From contig JAQCNG010000166.1 of assembly GCA_028275145.1 (NCBI GenBank), positions 1-6,851 on the forward strand: a stretch of 6,851 nucleotides of DNA. The letters run 5' to 3'. Below, piece by piece: positions 5,835 to 6,851 of the stretch (position 1 is the stretch's first letter; each line of letters starts with the position of its first letter). The translations under genes were made by a program, and so were the position numbers. This DNA comes from Halovenus sp. Lineage in GTDB: Archaea > Halobacteriota > Halobacteria > Halobacteriales > Haloarculaceae. The notes below the pieces were generated by a model that saw nothing but the letters and a program-made list of their open reading frames with translations, was not told the origin of the DNA and searched no databases.

Positions 5835-5913
5835 GTGGACAGCCTGTACTCAGTCCCGGGCAACGGCGCCGACGCGACCAGACCGGGACCGGAGTCGCCA
5901 GCAGTGCATCACG

Positions 5914-5919
5914 CTATTG
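5914..5919 (+). promoter_or_regulatory. Weak TATA-like element before the hypothetical gene
   Basis: CTATTG is a small AT-richer patch centred about 27 bases before the GTG at 5944. Its position supports that GTG as a leaderless start over the in-frame TTG at 5917, which lies within the element. The match is weak. Confidence 0.28.
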
Positions 5920-5943
5920 TGGCTCCGGTGTGAACACAGCCCC

Positions 5944-6504
5944 GTGCCGTCGGAGCCGTCAGACCCGACAGTCGTCCGCTCTCTCGCAGTGACGACCGGA
6001 GACGTGGTCGCGGCACTCGAGGTAAACCGGACGAGTGACGACCACGCGACGTTGCGGGTCACGCCACCGTTCAGCGCGCGCATGCGGGCCAGACTCCACG
6101 TCGACCGGTCCGGGGGCCAGCAGTCCGGCGAGACGAGCACTCATCGGACCGGGGTGGCGGGCGACTCCGGGGAGAGCAGCGACGGTGGAGAGACAGCCGG
6201 GTACAGCCAGCACGAGGGGACAGTGGGCGGCGGTGATGGGCACGGCGGGGAACCGCTGTACGTCGAACCGACGCAACTCCTCACAGACCCGCCGGAGTAC
6301 CCGCGGCCGGCCGACACGCGGGCGGAGTTACTGAGCGACCCCGAGACAGCCTACACAGTCGAGCGTCACCACGAGCATCACGAGAGGGCTGTCCGGGAGT
6401 GGCGGGCGTCGGTGCCCGGGTGCATCCGCGAGCAGTTCCCGCTCGATACGCCGGCCGGACCGGTCGAGGTGACTGTCAGAACACTCGAGAGCGACCTGCT
6501 GTGA
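5944..6504 (+). CDS. Conserved-type haloarchaeal hypothetical protein upstream of xseA
   Basis: A GTG at 5944 gives 186 residues; an in-frame TTG at 5917 would add nine (WLRCEHSP region) that look unlike a protein start. The N-terminal part, about 9-53, is a likely folded unit: TVVRSLAVTTGDVVAALEVN, then ATLRVTPPFSARMRARLHV. Residues about 54-102 are a Gly/Ser/Asp/Thr low-complexity insert. The C-terminal part resumes with PLYVEPTQLLTDPPEYPRPA, a His/Glu-rich helix AYTVERHHEHHERAVREWR near 136-154, and a final strand GPVEVTVRTLE. I recall similar proteins next to xseA in other haloarchaea but know no function. No signal peptide or membrane segment is seen, so it is probably cytoplasmic. The stop lies 54 bases before the xseA start. 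A role linked to exonuclease VII is only a guess from position. Confidence 0.78.
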   Translation: MPSEPSDPTVVRSLAVTTGDVVAALEVNRTSDDHATLRVTPPFSARMRARLHVDRSGGQQSGETSTHRTGVAGDSGESSDGGETAGYSQHEGTVGGGDGHGGEPLYVEPTQLLTDPPEYPRPADTRAELLSDPETAYTVERHHEHHERAVREWRASVPGCIREQFPLDTPAGPVEVTVRTLESDLL

Positions 6505-6529
6505 CAGTCCGGCGACGCTCGCAGAGGAG

Positions 6530-6535
6530 TTTTAC
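6530..6535 (+). promoter_or_regulatory. TATA box of xseA
   Basis: TTTTAC lies 24-29 bases before the xseA ATG at 6559, right for a leaderless haloarchaeal transcript. It implies that xseA can be transcribed independently of the hypothetical gene just upstream. Confidence 0.5.
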
Positions 6536-6558
6536 GCACCGGTCGACAACGATGCACA

Positions 6559-6851
6559 ATGGCGGAGGTCGACTCAGAGGGGGGCACGGAGCTACCGGAC
6601 GGCGCGTGGACCGTCGGCCAGTTGAACGAGGAGATACAGCAGACACTAAAGGCCCAGCGCGGCCGGTTCCCGACCCACATCGTCGGCGAGATTGCCGAGG
6701 TGGACGACTACGAGTTCGGCAGTTTCTTCCAGTTGCGCGACCTGTCGGAGGAGCCGTCCATCTCCTGTCTCGCGTGGGCCAACGAGGTGGCGTCGTTCGA
6801 CCACGACATCGAGGCGGGAACGGAGGCAGTCGTCGAGGCCACCGTCGATTT
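6559..6851 (+). CDS. xseA: Exodeoxyribonuclease VII large subunit, N-terminal part (3' truncated by window edge)
   Basis: The frame from ATG 6559 runs off the window after 97 codons. It encodes the N-terminal OB-fold domain that binds single-stranded DNA. After an acidic leader comes WTVGQLNEEIQQTLKAQRG (about 15-33), then FPTHIVGEIAEVDDYEFGSF (about 35-54) and FFQLRDLSEEPSISCLAWAN (about 54-73), and finally the strand region GTEAVVEATVDF. The V-G-x-L-N start, the GEI-x-E strand and the F-x-L-R-D strand followed by I-S-C-L-A-W match XseA; many bacterial homologues have F-x-L-K-D there. With XseB the full enzyme degrades single-stranded DNA from both ends and works in repair and recombination. 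Haloarchaea carry this bacterial-type nuclease, probably acquired by old transfer. The catalytic C-terminal region and any downstream xseB are outside the window. A nearby ATG at 6552 is in another frame and is rejected. Confidence 0.9.
   Translation, partial: MAEVDSEGGTELPDGAWTVGQLNEEIQQTLKAQRGRFPTHIVGEIAEVDDYEFGSFFQLRDLSEEPSISCLAWANEVASFDHDIEAGTEAVVEATVD

Noticed and set aside
5835..5913. Possible small gene or RNA between csp and the hypothetical gene
   Set aside because: No open frame with a believable start, no strong inverted repeat beyond the one ending at 5834, and no known RNA motif could be seen.

Overview
The window looks like chromosomal DNA from a halophilic archaeon (class Halobacteria). 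The signs are high GC with strong third-position GC, very acidic predicted proteins (Asp/Glu rich, few Lys), and AT-rich TATA-like boxes about 25-30 bases upstream of several start codons with no clear Shine-Dalgarno sequence, as expected for leaderless transcripts. Several proteins also match families I know from haloarchaea: type 2 PyrF, an acidic one-domain cold-shock protein, and XseA in an archaeon. A Haloarcula-like lineage is possible, but I cannot fix the genus.

Layout. Bases 1-336 (+) hold the 3' end of an unrecognised acidic protein. Bases 428-1240 (+) encode orotidine 5'-phosphate decarboxylase (pyrF), the last step of UMP synthesis. Bases 1385-3991 (+) encode a large secreted, membrane-anchored surface protein with CARDB-like repeats and a PKD domain, followed by a T-run terminator. 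Three minus-strand genes come next, each apparently with its own weak or strong promoter: a GNAT N-acetyltransferase (5479-4946), a 61-residue two-helix membrane protein (4851-4666) and a 2H phosphoesterase of the 2'-5' RNA ligase type (4609-4097). A 118-base divergent promoter region separates the GNAT gene from a cold-shock protein gene (5598-5792, +). The right end has a conserved-looking haloarchaeal hypothetical protein (5944-6504, +) directly upstream of the start of xseA (6559 to the window end), the large subunit of exonuclease VII.

The genes do not form one pathway. This reads as an ordinary core region with short gaps, where pyrimidine synthesis, a cell-surface protein, RNA-related and stress functions and DNA repair sit side by side. 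I see no mobile element, CRISPR array, tRNA, rRNA or obvious novel multi-gene system. The points worth a second look are small: a short upstream ORF overlapping the surface-protein start by ATGA, repeats around the 2H gene start and the csp stop, a low-complexity insert in the protein before xseA, and the domain layout of the surface protein. No gene-free stretch exceeds 300 bases; the longest is about 150 bases, between csp and the hypothetical gene.
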